Below, piece after piece: positions 14,547 to 23,247 of a stretch of 49,302 bases of DNA. How positions within the stretch are numbered: the first letter of the stretch is position 1; each line of letters starts with the position of its first letter. The position numbers were made by a program, and so were the translations under genes. The notes below the pieces were generated by a model. It made no database searches and was not told where the DNA came from. It was given only the letters and a program-made list of their open reading frames with translations. Source of the stretch: a virus; the IMG/VR virus record IMGVR_UViG_3300032286_001553, positions 1 through 49,302 of that record; one strand, written 5' to 3'.

Positions 14547-15475
14547 ATGAAAAAATTTTACCAAAAGAATATTTGTCCGGAGTTTTAAAGACCGGAGAAA
14601 TATCATTAGAATGCTATGTTTTGGATAATGGAATGCGTGCAATTACAAAGAGAGGTATGCAAAAGGCTCTTGGAATACCAGCAAGCAAGTCCGGTACTAT
14701 TTTAGAGAACTTTCTATTATCTTATAAAAGTTACGATACAAAACCTCAAAATTTTGCAGTTATTGAGTCCGGATTTAAAAATGTTACAAAATTTAGGCGT
14801 AAAGGTGCTGGTGGTTCACAACCGGACTCTATGGCATTTGAAGCCACTTTTTTAATGGATGTTTGCCATTTTATTCAAGATTTAAAGCAATATTGCACTA
14901 TTCCACCGGAGTGGGATTATTTGCATAAAAACGCAACAATCATTGAGAGGGCTTTTTCTAAGCTTGGTATCATTGCATATATTGACGAAGCAACAGGATA
15001 TATCAAAGAAAAAAAGAAAAACGAGTATGAGCAACTTTTTAATCAATTTTTACTTGAGGAGGCTCAAAAATATGTAGGAATTTTCCCAAAGGAATTTTTT
15101 GACATTATTTGGAAAATATGGCTACAAAAATCACCACCAAAGCACAACAAAAGACCTCAATTTTTTGGCAAGATAATAAGAAAATATGTATATGAGCCTT
15201 TAGCTATTAAAAAATTAGGATTGAATCCGGACGCAGAAGGTATTTTATTATTAAAACTTGATGAAAAAAATCCGGTTCGCGAATCCGGTAAAAGAAAATT
15301 TACATTTCACCAGTTTTTGAATGAAGTTGGCAGAGATGTTTTAACTAAACACCTTGATAAAGTGGTTACAATCGGTGAAATATCAGATAATAAAAGACAA
15401 TTTGAAAACTTATTTGCAAAAGCTTTCAAAATAGAAAAGCCACAACGGGAATTTGAATTTTTTGAAAATGAATAA
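14543..15475 (+). CDS. IS-B cargo: P63C-domain protein
   Basis: The ATG at 14543 overlaps the transposase stop (ATGA); a TTG at 14537 would add only two residues. This 310-residue protein has a KilA-N/Bro-like N-terminal feel (ITKRGMQKALGI) and a central P63C region with AYIDEATGY followed by a helix and FPKEFFDIIWKIW (about 145-200). It continues with GKIIRKYVYEPLA, LDEKNP and a C-terminal helix. P63C is a conserved domain of unknown biochemical role found in phage and mobile-element proteins. Coupling to the transposase means both are made from one message, unlike the convergent cargo of IS-A and IS-C. Confidence 0.8.
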   Translation: MNEKILPKEYLSGVLKTGEISLECYVLDNGMRAITKRGMQKALGIPASKSGTILENFLLSYKSYDTKPQNFAVIESGFKNVTKFRRKGAGGSQPDSMAFEATFLMDVCHFIQDLKQYCTIPPEWDYLHKNATIIERAFSKLGIIAYIDEATGYIKEKKKNEYEQLFNQFLLEEAQKYVGIFPKEFFDIIWKIWLQKSPPKHNKRPQFFGKIIRKYVYEPLAIKKLGLNPDAEGILLLKLDEKNPVRESGKRKFTFHQFLNEVGRDVLTKHLDKVVTIGEISDNKRQFENLFAKAFKIEKPQREFEFFENE

Positions 15476-15517
15476 ATATGATTAATAAATTCACTACCTT
15501 AAACTATGACATTACGA

Positions 15518-16489
15518 TTACACAATTGGTTTCATTTTACACCTACAACCAAAAGCCTCACCTGGCAACCCTTTCTTTCCAGTTTTTAAATCAATTATAG
15601 GAAGATTGTTAAAACTAAAAATTTGACCGTCAAGTAGTTTATGCTCTGGTCTTGTTCTTGAATCTCTTGAGCTAGACCATACAAACTTTTCAACACCTGC
15701 TTCTTGATAGCGGGAGGCGGTGTAAGTAGTTTTTAGTAAATTTGTTTCTTGCTTAGCTAAAAACTTTGCTTTCTTTTCGCTAACGTTGTATTTGTCTACT
15801 AAATAATCTTTTAAAGACTCTGCACGCAAACCGTTTAAAATGTTTTCCTCTATATCTTTTCTTAATGTAACAACTTGCTCATCCGAGAATTTTTTAATGT
15901 AAAGCTTAAGGTTGTTAGAATAATCTTCTGCAATCTTTTTTTTTCTTTGAGGTGTTAATTCAACTGGAACTCCAAGCACTTTGTCAACTGTATTGCTTTG
16001 GTCTAATTTGTTTAATAAATTTGAGTATACAGGTGTAAAATCTAGTTCCTTAAGTTGTTTGTTAATATTAATTTGGTTAATATTTTCTAACATGGATTGT
16101 TGTAGGTGAAAGCTTTTAATGCTTGAATTGTAAATTGCATTTTGTATTAAAACTGGCAAATAATTCCTGTTAATAACAAAACCAGATTTTGTTTTGTTAA
16201 ATTTTGCTCCTAAGTTTATCAGGGTTTTAGATAAGGTTGCATTAAATTGACCTGTAAAATATCCGTTGGTATATATAATTTTACCTGAATTTATAGCATC
16301 TACTAAAGCGTTAATTGAATTTGAAAAAATACGTTTTTTTTCGGTAATAAAATGTTTAGCTAAAGGATCTAATAATGTTGTTTGTAAAAAGTCTAAAATG
16401 ATTTTCTCAATATCTGTTTCAAACACATTAGAAACGTCAGTAGGTCTCAGAACTTCTTCTTCATTTAAATTAAAATTCTGAGTTATCAT
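15518..16489 (-). CDS. Phage head morphogenesis protein (SPP1 gp7 / Mu gpF type)
   Basis: This 323-residue protein ends in the typical minor head protein signature. KKAKFLAKQETNLLKT and YTASRYQEAGVEKFVW come first, then DSRTRPEHKLLDGQIF and the Cys-containing end GEAFGCRCKMKPIV. These proteins join the portal during prohead assembly. It overlaps the portal gene by 20 bp. It runs against the terminase and capsid genes, which is abnormal. Its stop TAA sits directly at the IS-B inverted repeat, so the last residues could have been altered by the insertion. Confidence 0.88.
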   Translation of the reverse strand: MITQNFNLNEEEVLRPTDVSNVFETDIEKIILDFLQTTLLDPLAKHFITEKKRIFSNSINALVDAINSGKIIYTNGYFTGQFNATLSKTLINLGAKFNKTKSGFVINRNYLPVLIQNAIYNSSIKSFHLQQSMLENINQININKQLKELDFTPVYSNLLNKLDQSNTVDKVLGVPVELTPQRKKKIAEDYSNNLKLYIKKFSDEQVVTLRKDIEENILNGLRAESLKDYLVDKYNVSEKKAKFLAKQETNLLKTTYTASRYQEAGVEKFVWSSSRDSRTRPEHKLLDGQIFSFNNLPIIDLKTGKKGLPGEAFGCRCKMKPIV

Positions 16490-17864
16490 CTTCGTTTCGA
16501 TTATCTTTTGATGATAATATTCCTGTACTTGTTTTGGTTGTAAATTTGTCTTCTATTTTATCCTCTGGTATTTCTACGTCAAATAAATTTTGTGCGTTAA
16601 TCATTTCTACAGCTTGTTTTGCAGTTATAATTTGTCTATCAACTAATGCCATAACTTTATTAAATTTTCGTTCTTGTATTATAGATTCTTGTTCGCTATT
16701 TAACATTCTAAGCGAATGATAATTAATTATTAAATCATTTGGTATAAAATTAAATAGTTTTTTGCAAATTAATTGCACCATAGATAGTAGTGCGTTATGG
16801 TGGGCTTTCCTAATATTGCTTTCAATCATAGCGTTGTAATTTTCTATAGCGTCTTCACCTGAGGAAAACCCGCTTGCTGATTCTCCAAATAATTTATTGA
16901 TTGGCATACCAACGTTAGCTGCTAATGTCATTCTTATTTCTTTAAGCATATCAGAAAGTCCTGGAACGGATAAGATTTTTTGTTGATAATCATCATTAAC
17001 ATCCATTGTTATTGCACTTTGAAAATTTTTAATTTGGTTTGCAATTTGTATTCTTTGAGCAACGGCATTACCCCCATCAGGTGATAATAACCTTTCGTTA
17101 TAACCGTCAATTTTATATACATCAATTTTAGCTTCGTCTAATAATTCAAAAATAACTGCTTGTGATTTTAAATATTGATTAATTGGAACAATTATAGTTT
17201 CTAAATCGCTCATTCCCCAACCTCTAAGCATTGGTCTTAGTAAAGATGGAGCTTGTTTGTTTTTAAGTGGTATTACTCTACTTTTGTGTAAAGCGTGTCC
17301 ATAATAATTGTAAGGAGTATTGGATCCTATCGTATCTGGAGAATAAGGTTTTTCTTCTACATTTGCATTATTTGGCGTATAATATAACTCCCAAAGGTCT
17401 GCTGCTTTAAAGTTTAATTCAGAAGTTTCGTTAATATTGTCCATAATAATTGGTTTTTCAGGATCGCCAGCAGTTTCTATTACTATGCCAGCACCGCCAA
17501 AAGTTTTTGCCCAAACTACACCTTCCTTAAATATATTTACAGTATTGTATTTTTCTATAAAAGAATTTAATACATCTATATTGTCTAAACTCAATTGTTG
17601 AGTAGTTATAATAATACCACCTCTAAAAGCATCTTCCACAGGTTGCTTTATCAACGTTTGTATTATACCGTGGTTTAAAAAAGACCAAGACAATAAATTT
17701 CTATCATTTGATATTGGGTAATACCTATTATTTATAAGTAAAGTATCACTTAAAGTTACTTGATTAGAGAAAGCTTGGTTATTAGATAATAACCCTGCTA
17801 AGCTTGCTAACTCACCTGCATTATTTAATATTGTTTTATTAATATCTTTTTTCTTTTTTGACAT
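16470..17864 (-). CDS. Portal protein (DUF1073 / HI1409 type)
   Basis: The portal dodecamer is the DNA gate at the capsid vertex. The ATG at 17864 (MSKKKKDINK) is chosen because the frame upstream overlaps the start of the divergent gene at 17908. The 464-residue protein shows SWSFLNHGIIQTLIKQPVEDAFRGG, which is the usual N-terminal core. WAKTFGGAG, the LLRPMLRGWGMSDLE segment, and LAANVGMPINKLFGESASGFSSGED with ENYNAMIE follow. All are typical of DUF1073 portals. A possible minus-strand promoter is TTGCAA, 16 bp, TATTAT just upstream. Orientation is reversed relative to the rest of the head genes. Confidence 0.9.
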   Translation of the reverse strand: MSKKKKDINKTILNNAGELASLAGLLSNNQAFSNQVTLSDTLLINNRYYPISNDRNLLSWSFLNHGIIQTLIKQPVEDAFRGGIIITTQQLSLDNIDVLNSFIEKYNTVNIFKEGVVWAKTFGGAGIVIETAGDPEKPIIMDNINETSELNFKAADLWELYYTPNNANVEEKPYSPDTIGSNTPYNYYGHALHKSRVIPLKNKQAPSLLRPMLRGWGMSDLETIIVPINQYLKSQAVIFELLDEAKIDVYKIDGYNERLLSPDGGNAVAQRIQIANQIKNFQSAITMDVNDDYQQKILSVPGLSDMLKEIRMTLAANVGMPINKLFGESASGFSSGEDAIENYNAMIESNIRKAHHNALLSMVQLICKKLFNFIPNDLIINYHSLRMLNSEQESIIQERKFNKVMALVDRQIITAKQAVEMINAQNLFDVEIPEDKIEDKFTTKTSTGILSSKDNRNEDDNSEF

Positions 17865-17906
17865 ATACAATATATAATATAATACATTTTCGTAAATATT
17901 TTGCAA

Positions 17907-17928
17907 AATGCAAGAAAAAACTTGCATT
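17907..17928. promoter_or_regulatory. Hairpin enclosing a start codon
   Basis: AATGCAAG (17907-17914), an A6 loop and CTTGCATT (17921-17928) form a perfect 8-bp inverted repeat. The ATG of the scaffold/protease gene (17908) is inside the left arm. In mRNA this could limit translation of that gene. Read leftward, it lies upstream of the portal gene. Confidence 0.6.
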
Positions 17929-19269
17929 GTAAAAAAATATTCATATTATGCAAACGAAGGTATAAGTTTAGAGAAATATAAATTTATGCCTAACGAAGAG
18001 CAAAATTTAAGATTAAAAGCTAAAACTTATTTAGGCAGGTTTATTGAGCCTGGCTTAGCTAAATACGACGACGAGACTATACTTATAAAAGTCGAAAGTC
18101 TTCCTTTAATAGCAGATAGACATCGTGGCGTACCGATGATTATTGAACATCAAAACTTAGATAATAACAATGTAGACAAATTGACAGTTGGTTACGTATC
18201 GGAAGTTTTTATAAATAGGAACGGTTTTGTTGATAACAATGGTATAAAGCACGAACCAGATGGCTGGGCGTGGGCAAAATTTATTATTTATGATAATGAT
18301 GCAGCAGACCTTATTGACAAAATGAATTGGAAACTGTCTAATTCTTATGAAGTAATAAAATCTAATGCTGAAAATGGTACTTATCATAATGTGCCTTATA
18401 ATAGCGAAGTTTTAGACGTTAAAGGTTTACATATTGCTATTGTAGAAATTCCAAGATACGAAGATGTAAAAATAATTCAGAATTCACTTGACAATAAAAA
18501 TAAAATAATATTAAATGAGAATTGTGAGGGTAGTATAAGTACTAAAAATATTGATAATAGTCAAGAAATTGATTATTATTATTCTTTTAGTATGAAAGGA
18601 GCAATATCTAAACTGCTTGGTAAATCTGAGAAAGTCGCACCTACAACAGAGCAAGTTACATCTGTTAAATCAAATTCAATGCCAGTTCCAAAAAACGCTT
18701 ACTTTAATAGTGAGGAACTTGGCAAAGTAGCTGTAAAAGATGTTATTAACGCAGTTAGTTCTTATCTTGCTAGTAAAAAGGAAAATGAAAATAAAGAAAA
18801 AGAAAACGAAGGCGAAGCAATAGACTTAGATAAAAAATTTAAGATCAACGACGATGTAATGAATGGTCACGAGCTTTTAGAGCATTACAAAAATTGCATG
18901 ACGAGCAACGAAGCAGAAACAGAAGACGAAGTAAAAGAAAACGCAGATGAAGACTCTGACGAAATTAAAGGAGAGCCTAAAGAAAATGCGGATGAAAATT
19001 TGGCTGAAACAACAGAAGAAGATCTTGAAGATAAAAATATTTACGAGCTTATCGAAGACGAAGAAATAGAAGAAGCCGAAGATAAAACAAAAGATTTAGC
19101 CGAAAGCGTTTCTAAGCTAAAAGAAATCCAAAAAAAAGAACTATCAAACGTTAAAAACAATTCTGTGAAAAAAATTACTAACGCAGAATCTAATTTTATA
19201 AAATCTTATAAACCCTCTAATAACATTAAAGAGTATATAAGTGCATTTGATTTTGGAAAATTAATATAA
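17908..19269 (+). CDS. DUF2213-type prohead protease / scaffold protein
   Basis: The N-terminal 165 residues of this 453-residue protein match the DUF2213 layout: a lead KTYLGRFIEPGLAKYDDETI, the RGVPMIIEHQN histidine motif, VGYVSEVF, then LSNSYEV and HIAIVEIPRYEDV. The family is thought to act as a phage prohead protease. The second half (about 215-430) is acidic, Glu-, Lys- and Asp-rich and likely coiled coil, resembling an internal scaffold. It precedes the cement and major capsid genes, as expected. The ATG is inside a hairpin. The first gene of the rightward structural block after the reversed portal region. Confidence 0.8.
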   Translation: MQEKTCIVKKYSYYANEGISLEKYKFMPNEEQNLRLKAKTYLGRFIEPGLAKYDDETILIKVESLPLIADRHRGVPMIIEHQNLDNNNVDKLTVGYVSEVFINRNGFVDNNGIKHEPDGWAWAKFIIYDNDAADLIDKMNWKLSNSYEVIKSNAENGTYHNVPYNSEVLDVKGLHIAIVEIPRYEDVKIIQNSLDNKNKIILNENCEGSISTKNIDNSQEIDYYYSFSMKGAISKLLGKSEKVAPTTEQVTSVKSNSMPVPKNAYFNSEELGKVAVKDVINAVSSYLASKKENENKEKENEGEAIDLDKKFKINDDVMNGHELLEHYKNCMTSNEAETEDEVKENADEDSDEIKGEPKENADENLAETTEEDLEDKNIYELIEDEEIEEAEDKTKDLAESVSKLKEIQKKELSNVKNNSVKKITNAESNFIKSYKPSNNIKEYISAFDFGKLI

Positions 19270-19284
19270 TTATTTTTTTTTATT

Positions 19285-19743
19285 ATGACTTATATATTTA
19301 ATGAGAACCAGTTTAAGCCTGGTAAAATTAAAGGTACTTTAGTTACTGGTATAAATTTCGCAAGTCTAACTTGTCAAATATACGATTCTAGTACAGAAAC
19401 TTTTTACGGCGGAACACCTGTAAGAATTATAAATACTACTAAAGGTGATTATGTTATAGAAAAAGCAAAAACCACTAACGCTATTTTGGGTGTTGTAATT
19501 TTTGACCGTAAAAAGAACAACTCTGTTGCAGGTGATTTTGTTGATGTTGCTTTATCTGGTAACATTATGTTTATGGAAGCTGGTGCGGCAATAAACGCAG
19601 GTGCTTTAGTTGAGGCAGTAGCAACAGGTGATAAAGTTATTACCTCTGCGGGTACTAATACAGTACTTGGTAGAGCTTTAGTAGCGGCAGCTGCAAGCGG
19701 AGATATGATCCCAGTTTTAATTGACCCTACTTTAGTGAAATAA
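19285..19743 (+). CDS. Capsid cement / decoration-like protein
   Basis: This 152-residue protein is Gly-, Ala- and Val-rich and probably all beta. FYGGTPVRIIN, GVVIFDRKKNN, VDVALSGNIMFMEAGAAINAG and GDMIPVLIDP fit the DUF2190-like decoration or cement proteins that stabilise capsids. It lies between the scaffold/protease and major capsid genes, 15 and 24 bp away, the usual place for such a protein. Confidence 0.7.
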   Translation: MTYIFNENQFKPGKIKGTLVTGINFASLTCQIYDSSTETFYGGTPVRIINTTKGDYVIEKAKTTNAILGVVIFDRKKNNSVAGDFVDVALSGNIMFMEAGAAINAGALVEAVATGDKVITSAGTNTVLGRALVAAAASGDMIPVLIDPTLVK

Positions 19744-19767
19744 CCATTTTTTATTTATCGCAATTAT

Positions 19768-20910
19768 ATGTTCGAAACTAATATTACTAACAATAACCTT
19801 GCTACGGCAAATTTAGCTATGGCTAGTGGTGCGTTTACCAACTACCCTGATTTTAGAATGATGACAACCCTTACTCCAAAAAGTAAAAAAGAGGCAAGCG
19901 TTCAAACTAATGTTGAGTTTTTAAGTGCTAAAGCTAAATCAATCTATAACAACTCTATAGATCCTAACACAGCAGGTTTTAAAAGAACTATTGATACCCT
20001 TACCTCTATAAGGCAAGGTATTGTAGAGCAAAAATTTTATAGTCTCGCTCCAGGTTTAACCCCAGCTAGTTTTGTTCCTATGGAAGTAAGCCCAGGCAAC
20101 AATCTTTGGTCTGATACTATTCTGCAATACAAAAGTTTTCAATCTTCTCCAGATTTTGAAGCTGGTATAGTAAAAAGTGGTAGAGGTCAACTTCAACAAG
20201 TAAACGTTGGTCTAACTTCATTTACTCAAGAAGTAAGAACATGGAGTAACCAAATGGAATACACAGTTGTTGAATTAAACCAAGCTGCTCAATCTGGTCA
20301 ATTTAATTTAATAGAAGCACAAGAAATAGCGAGAAAAAAAACTTGGGATCTTGGTATACAACAAACTATGGCTCTTGGTTTGCGTAACGATTCAGCTATA
20401 CTTGGTTTACTAAACCAACCAACCGCTACTGTAGATAACTCTACTATAACAAAACCTTTTTCAGAAATGACACCTGAGGAGTTTTCTGCGTTCCTTAGTA
20501 CTTTCTTAAAAACATATCTTGATAATACTGGTCAAACAGAATATCCAAATAGATTGGTTATATCAAGAAATGATATGTCTGGTTTGGCCGCACCTTACTC
20601 TCCAATATATCCTACTGGCGGAAGCAAAATTGAATATTTCCGCAAAGCTTTTAGAGAAGCTACTGGTGATAACACTGCTGAAATATTACCGTTAGCATAC
20701 TGTGACTCTAGCTACAATAACCTTAGTACTAATAGATATGCTTTGTATAGACATGATGTATCAAGTTTGTCTATGAGCATTCCTATTAACTATACTGTAC
20801 TAACCGCAAACAACACTATGAACGGTTTCCATTTTTACAATGCTGCGTACGGTAGATTTACTGGGGTTGTACTCAAAAGACCTCAAGAAATGTTGTATTT
20901 CGACTTTTAA
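19768..20910 (+). CDS. Major capsid protein (DUF2184 type)
   Basis: This 380-residue protein matches the HK97-fold DUF2184 branch. FYSLAPGLTPASFVPMEV and WSDTILQYKSF come early. A GRGQLQQVNVGL segment with the spine helix region VVELNQAAQSGQFNLIEAQE follows, and the C-terminal GRFTGVVLKRPQEM is characteristic. It is probably the most abundant virion protein. Codon choice is more regular here than in early genes. Confidence 0.9.
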   Translation: MFETNITNNNLATANLAMASGAFTNYPDFRMMTTLTPKSKKEASVQTNVEFLSAKAKSIYNNSIDPNTAGFKRTIDTLTSIRQGIVEQKFYSLAPGLTPASFVPMEVSPGNNLWSDTILQYKSFQSSPDFEAGIVKSGRGQLQQVNVGLTSFTQEVRTWSNQMEYTVVELNQAAQSGQFNLIEAQEIARKKTWDLGIQQTMALGLRNDSAILGLLNQPTATVDNSTITKPFSEMTPEEFSAFLSTFLKTYLDNTGQTEYPNRLVISRNDMSGLAAPYSPIYPTGGSKIEYFRKAFREATGDNTAEILPLAYCDSSYNNLSTNRYALYRHDVSSLSMSIPINYTVLTANNTMNGFHFYNAAYGRFTGVVLKRPQEMLYFDF

Positions 20911-20927
20911 TATTAATATAATTATAT

Positions 20928-21263
20928 ATGTCAGAAGTACAAATATTTAATGGATCTGTTGTTAGAAAGTTTATAGTATCTACGGGTAGTTTAATGCCTC
21001 AATCATTTATTACTATTCCTGTAGAGGAAGCAAATAAATTGGTTGCAAAATACCCAGAGTTATCTCTTGCTGGTACGCTTGGCTTAGATTCCGTTACAAA
21101 CGTGAATGAAGTAGAAGCTTTAAAAACTGAAGTTGCTGAACTAAAATCTAAAGTGAAAGCTTTGACTTTAGAAAATGGACGTTTAAAGAAGAAGAATACA
21201 AACGAAGATATAAAAGAACCTGAAGTAGACTCTGTTGTAGAAAATAGCGTACCTACTCTGTAA
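20928..21263 (+). CDS. Hypothetical head-region protein with coiled coil
   Basis: This 111-residue protein has a small N-terminal beta-rich part (VQIFNGSVVRKFIVSTGS) and a C-terminal coiled coil (about 65-95: VEALKTEVAELKSKVKALTL) ending in an acidic tail. It lies 17 bp after the capsid gene and before the neck genes. I do not recognise the family. Position suggests a head accessory or head-tail connection role. Confidence 0.65.
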   Translation: MSEVQIFNGSVVRKFIVSTGSLMPQSFITIPVEEANKLVAKYPELSLAGTLGLDSVTNVNEVEALKTEVAELKSKVKALTLENGRLKKKNTNEDIKEPEVDSVVENSVPTL

Positions 21264-21277
21264 TTTTTAACCTTAAA

Positions 21278-21859
21278 ATGTTCGACCCTGCAAATATAAC
21301 AGTGGAGGATTTTAAGGTATATTTTTATAGAGACTTTAGTTATTTGCCTCTTTGGTCTAATGCGTCAACTTATAACGCAGGTAAACTTGTTTACTACGAT
21401 ATAACTCAATTATTTTATACTTGCCTTAATAACGGAGTTACAAGTATACCAACAACTACAAGTGATTGGTCTCTTAATAATCCGCAACAAAATATTTACG
21501 ATTATGTTTTAGATCAAGATATACAAACCGCTTTAGATGAAACAAAAGCTAGATTTAATGTTGGATTAATACCCGCAACAGACTCAAATGCAACAAATGT
21601 ACAGACTGCTTTTTTATATTTAGCTGCACATATCTTAGCTTTTAATTTAAGTAAACTAAATGGATTATCTGGATCTATTAGCTATCCTGTTAATTCAAGG
21701 GCGGTTGGATCTGTTAGTGAAAGTTATAACGTCCCGACATGGATGTTAAAACCTATGTACTCTTTTTATATTACAACCCCATACGGTCAAAAGTATCTTA
21801 GCTTTGTACAGCCTTACCTTGTTAATATTGTTAGTATCTATGGCGGAACTAACCCTTAA
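21278..21859 (+). CDS. Head completion / neck protein (DUF4054-like)
   Basis: The C-terminal two thirds of this 193-residue protein resemble DUF4054 adaptor proteins: QTALDETKARFNVG, AFLYLAAHILAFNL, GSVSESYNVP and the end TTPYGQKYLSFVQPYLV. Adaptors of this kind sit under the portal. Residues 25-75 are an insert (STYNAGKLVYYDITQLFYTC, ending near W) that looks like a small carbohydrate-binding-type beta module. It overlaps the next gene by 20 bp. Confidence 0.75.
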   Translation: MFDPANITVEDFKVYFYRDFSYLPLWSNASTYNAGKLVYYDITQLFYTCLNNGVTSIPTTTSDWSLNNPQQNIYDYVLDQDIQTALDETKARFNVGLIPATDSNATNVQTAFLYLAAHILAFNLSKLNGLSGSISYPVNSRAVGSVSESYNVPTWMLKPMYSFYITTPYGQKYLSFVQPYLVNIVSIYGGTNP

Positions 21860-22322
21860 AACAAAATTAAGCACGCCAAACCTTAATAAACTACAAAGAT
21901 TATTAAATGAACAGTATAGTGTAAAGCTTGGTATTCTTGGCGAAAAAGCTAAAGCCGTACATAACGACACTGATTTAACGAATGTCGAAATAGGTACTAT
22001 TCACGAATTTGGGTCAATGTCAAATAACATACCTAGGAGGTCTTTTTTAAAAAATACCGTTGTTAAAAAAGAAAGTGATATTCAAAAGAAAATAAGGAGT
22101 TTACTTAAACGACATTACAATAAACCTGACGGTTTAGAGAAAGTAGCAACGTTAATAGGTATTTATGGGGAGGCTTTAGTACAAGAAGCTTTTGAGACAG
22201 GTGGATTTGGTACGTGGCAACCTTTATCACAAAGAACAATTGATGCTAAAAATAGCTCTGCAATTTTAATAGATACTGGACAGCTTCGAGGGTCAATATC
22301 AAGTAAAGTTAATAAATTATAA
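21840..22322 (+). CDS. Neck / tail completion protein (virion morphogenesis type)
   Basis: The ATG at 21840 (MAELTLKTKL) is preferred over an upstream start inside the preceding gene. The 160-residue protein has NVEIGTIHEFGS, IPRRSFLKNTV, and the C-terminal WQPLSQRTIDAK with LIDTGQLRGSISS. That is the pattern of Mu gpG-like and HK97 gp10-like morphogenesis proteins. It works at head-tail joining. Confidence 0.8.
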   Translation: MAELTLKTKLSTPNLNKLQRLLNEQYSVKLGILGEKAKAVHNDTDLTNVEIGTIHEFGSMSNNIPRRSFLKNTVVKKESDIQKKIRSLLKRHYNKPDGLEKVATLIGIYGEALVQEAFETGGFGTWQPLSQRTIDAKNSSAILIDTGQLRGSISSKVNKL

Positions 22323-22323
22323 T

Positions 22324-22680
22324 ATGTTTCCTGCAAATAGTGGTTCTCTTCCTTGGGTTCAAAACGCATTAAATGGTTGGGAGCAAACAATTAATTTAGA
22401 CAAAGTAACTCAAATTGTTGACTCTAGCGGTTATGTTACCGAAATATTACAACGTTTTGCTTTCAAAGGTGTAATCCAACCTTTTTCACCACGTGAGTTA
22501 CAACTCAAACCTGAAGGTGAAAGGGCTTGGGAATGGTTAAAAGTACATACTAAAAATAAACTTTCTGTCAATCCTGGCGAGTACGTTATATATAATGGTA
22601 TTAAATACCGTGTTATGCAATCTAATAATTATAACGTTTACGGTTATTTTGAATATCAAATTGTAAATACTTATGAATAA
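22324..22680 (+). CDS. Putative head-tail connector (118 aa)
   Basis: The protein has WEWLKVHTKNKLSVNPGEY and IYNGIKYRVMQSNNYNVYGYF, a beta-rich pattern that in tailed phages often belongs to a small neck or stopper-like protein. It starts 1 bp after the previous stop and overlaps the next gene by 8 bp. The exact family is uncertain; the neck location is clear. Confidence 0.6.
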   Translation: MFPANSGSLPWVQNALNGWEQTINLDKVTQIVDSSGYVTEILQRFAFKGVIQPFSPRELQLKPEGERAWEWLKVHTKNKLSVNPGEYVIYNGIKYRVMQSNNYNVYGYFEYQIVNTYE

Positions 22681-23170
22681 ATCTCCTATTGTCATTTTAC
22701 GTGATATTATCAAAACTCAAATGAATCTAAATAATGATAGAATTTGGGTGTATAATCAAAGTAAATCCATTCCTACCGACAAAGAGTTGTTTGTTGTATT
22801 AGAATTTTTAAATAGCAAAGTTTACTCAGCAAGAAATAGCTATATACCAACTAATACAGGTATGCAAGAACAACCAACTATGAATACAGTAGAAGAGTAT
22901 GCAATAAAAATTGCAAGCGTTAACGATGACGCAACTTTTAGAAAAGAAGAGATTATTTTAGCTTTAAATTCTGATTATAGTATACAACAACAACAAATTT
23001 ATCAATTTCGTATTGCTCAAATTCCTAATACCTTTTTAAATGTTTCAAGTGTTGAAGCAAGTAAAATGTTAAATCGATACGATATACATATTAAAGTTTT
23101 TGCTTTTTATAGTAAAAGCAATAACGTATCATATTATAATACATTCGGTGAAGAAATATATTTTGGTTAA
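22673..23170 (+). CDS. Putative tail terminator protein
   Basis: This 165-residue protein resembles the neck/tail terminators of contractile phages. ELFVVLEFLNSKVYS comes first, then a YAIKIASVNDDATFRKEEI segment and IAQIPNTFLNVSSVEASKML. The final strands DIHIKVFAFYSKS correspond to those seen in LIC_12616-type terminators. It caps the tail tube and sheath. It ends only 3 bp before the IS-C inverted repeat, so IS-C and the tRNA separate it from the sheath gene that normally follows. Confidence 0.65.
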   Translation: MNKSPIVILRDIIKTQMNLNNDRIWVYNQSKSIPTDKELFVVLEFLNSKVYSARNSYIPTNTGMQEQPTMNTVEEYAIKIASVNDDATFRKEEIILALNSDYSIQQQQIYQFRIAQIPNTFLNVSSVEASKMLNRYDIHIKVFAFYSKSNNVSYYNTFGEEIYFG

Positions 23171-23195
23171 ATATCGTAATTATCCATAAAAGGGC

Positions 23196-23224
23196 TTGAC
23201 TTTTAATTGCACATCATATATAAT
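23196..23224 (+). promoter_or_regulatory. Promoter of the IS-C transposase
   Basis: TTGACT (23196-23201), a 17-bp spacer and TATAAT (23219-23224). The predicted start is near 23231, downstream of the ATG at 23227, so the ATG at 23248 must be used. That ATG also matches the start of the IS-A transposase. Confidence 0.7.
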
Positions 23225-23247
23225 CTATGTATATTAATGATTTATAT

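Larger units (their letters stand above)
13576..15517 (+). mobile_element. IS-B: ISXO2/IS1595-type element with P63C cargo
   Basis: Inverted repeats at 13576-13599 and 15494-15517 match at 23 of 24 positions (TCGTAATGTC, then A/G, then TAGTTTAAGG). The element contains a transposase and a second gene in the same direction, overlapping as ATGA. No matching 8-bp duplication is seen: the flanks are AAAAGATT and TTACACAA. That suggests a rearrangement or deletion after insertion. The transposase promoter is TTGACA (13612-13617) with CATAAT (13634-13639), and an inverted pair TTACTA/TAGTAA brackets the -10 region. Confidence 0.88.

Noticed and set aside
13569-15525. Target-site duplication for IS-B
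   Set aside because: Flanking 8-mers (AAAAGATT and TTACACAA) do not match in any one-base shift I tried.
17865-17927. N-terminal extension of the portal protein to 17927
   Set aside because: It would overlap the divergent scaffold/protease start and adds a sequence unlike portals. MSKKKK at 17864 is a natural start.
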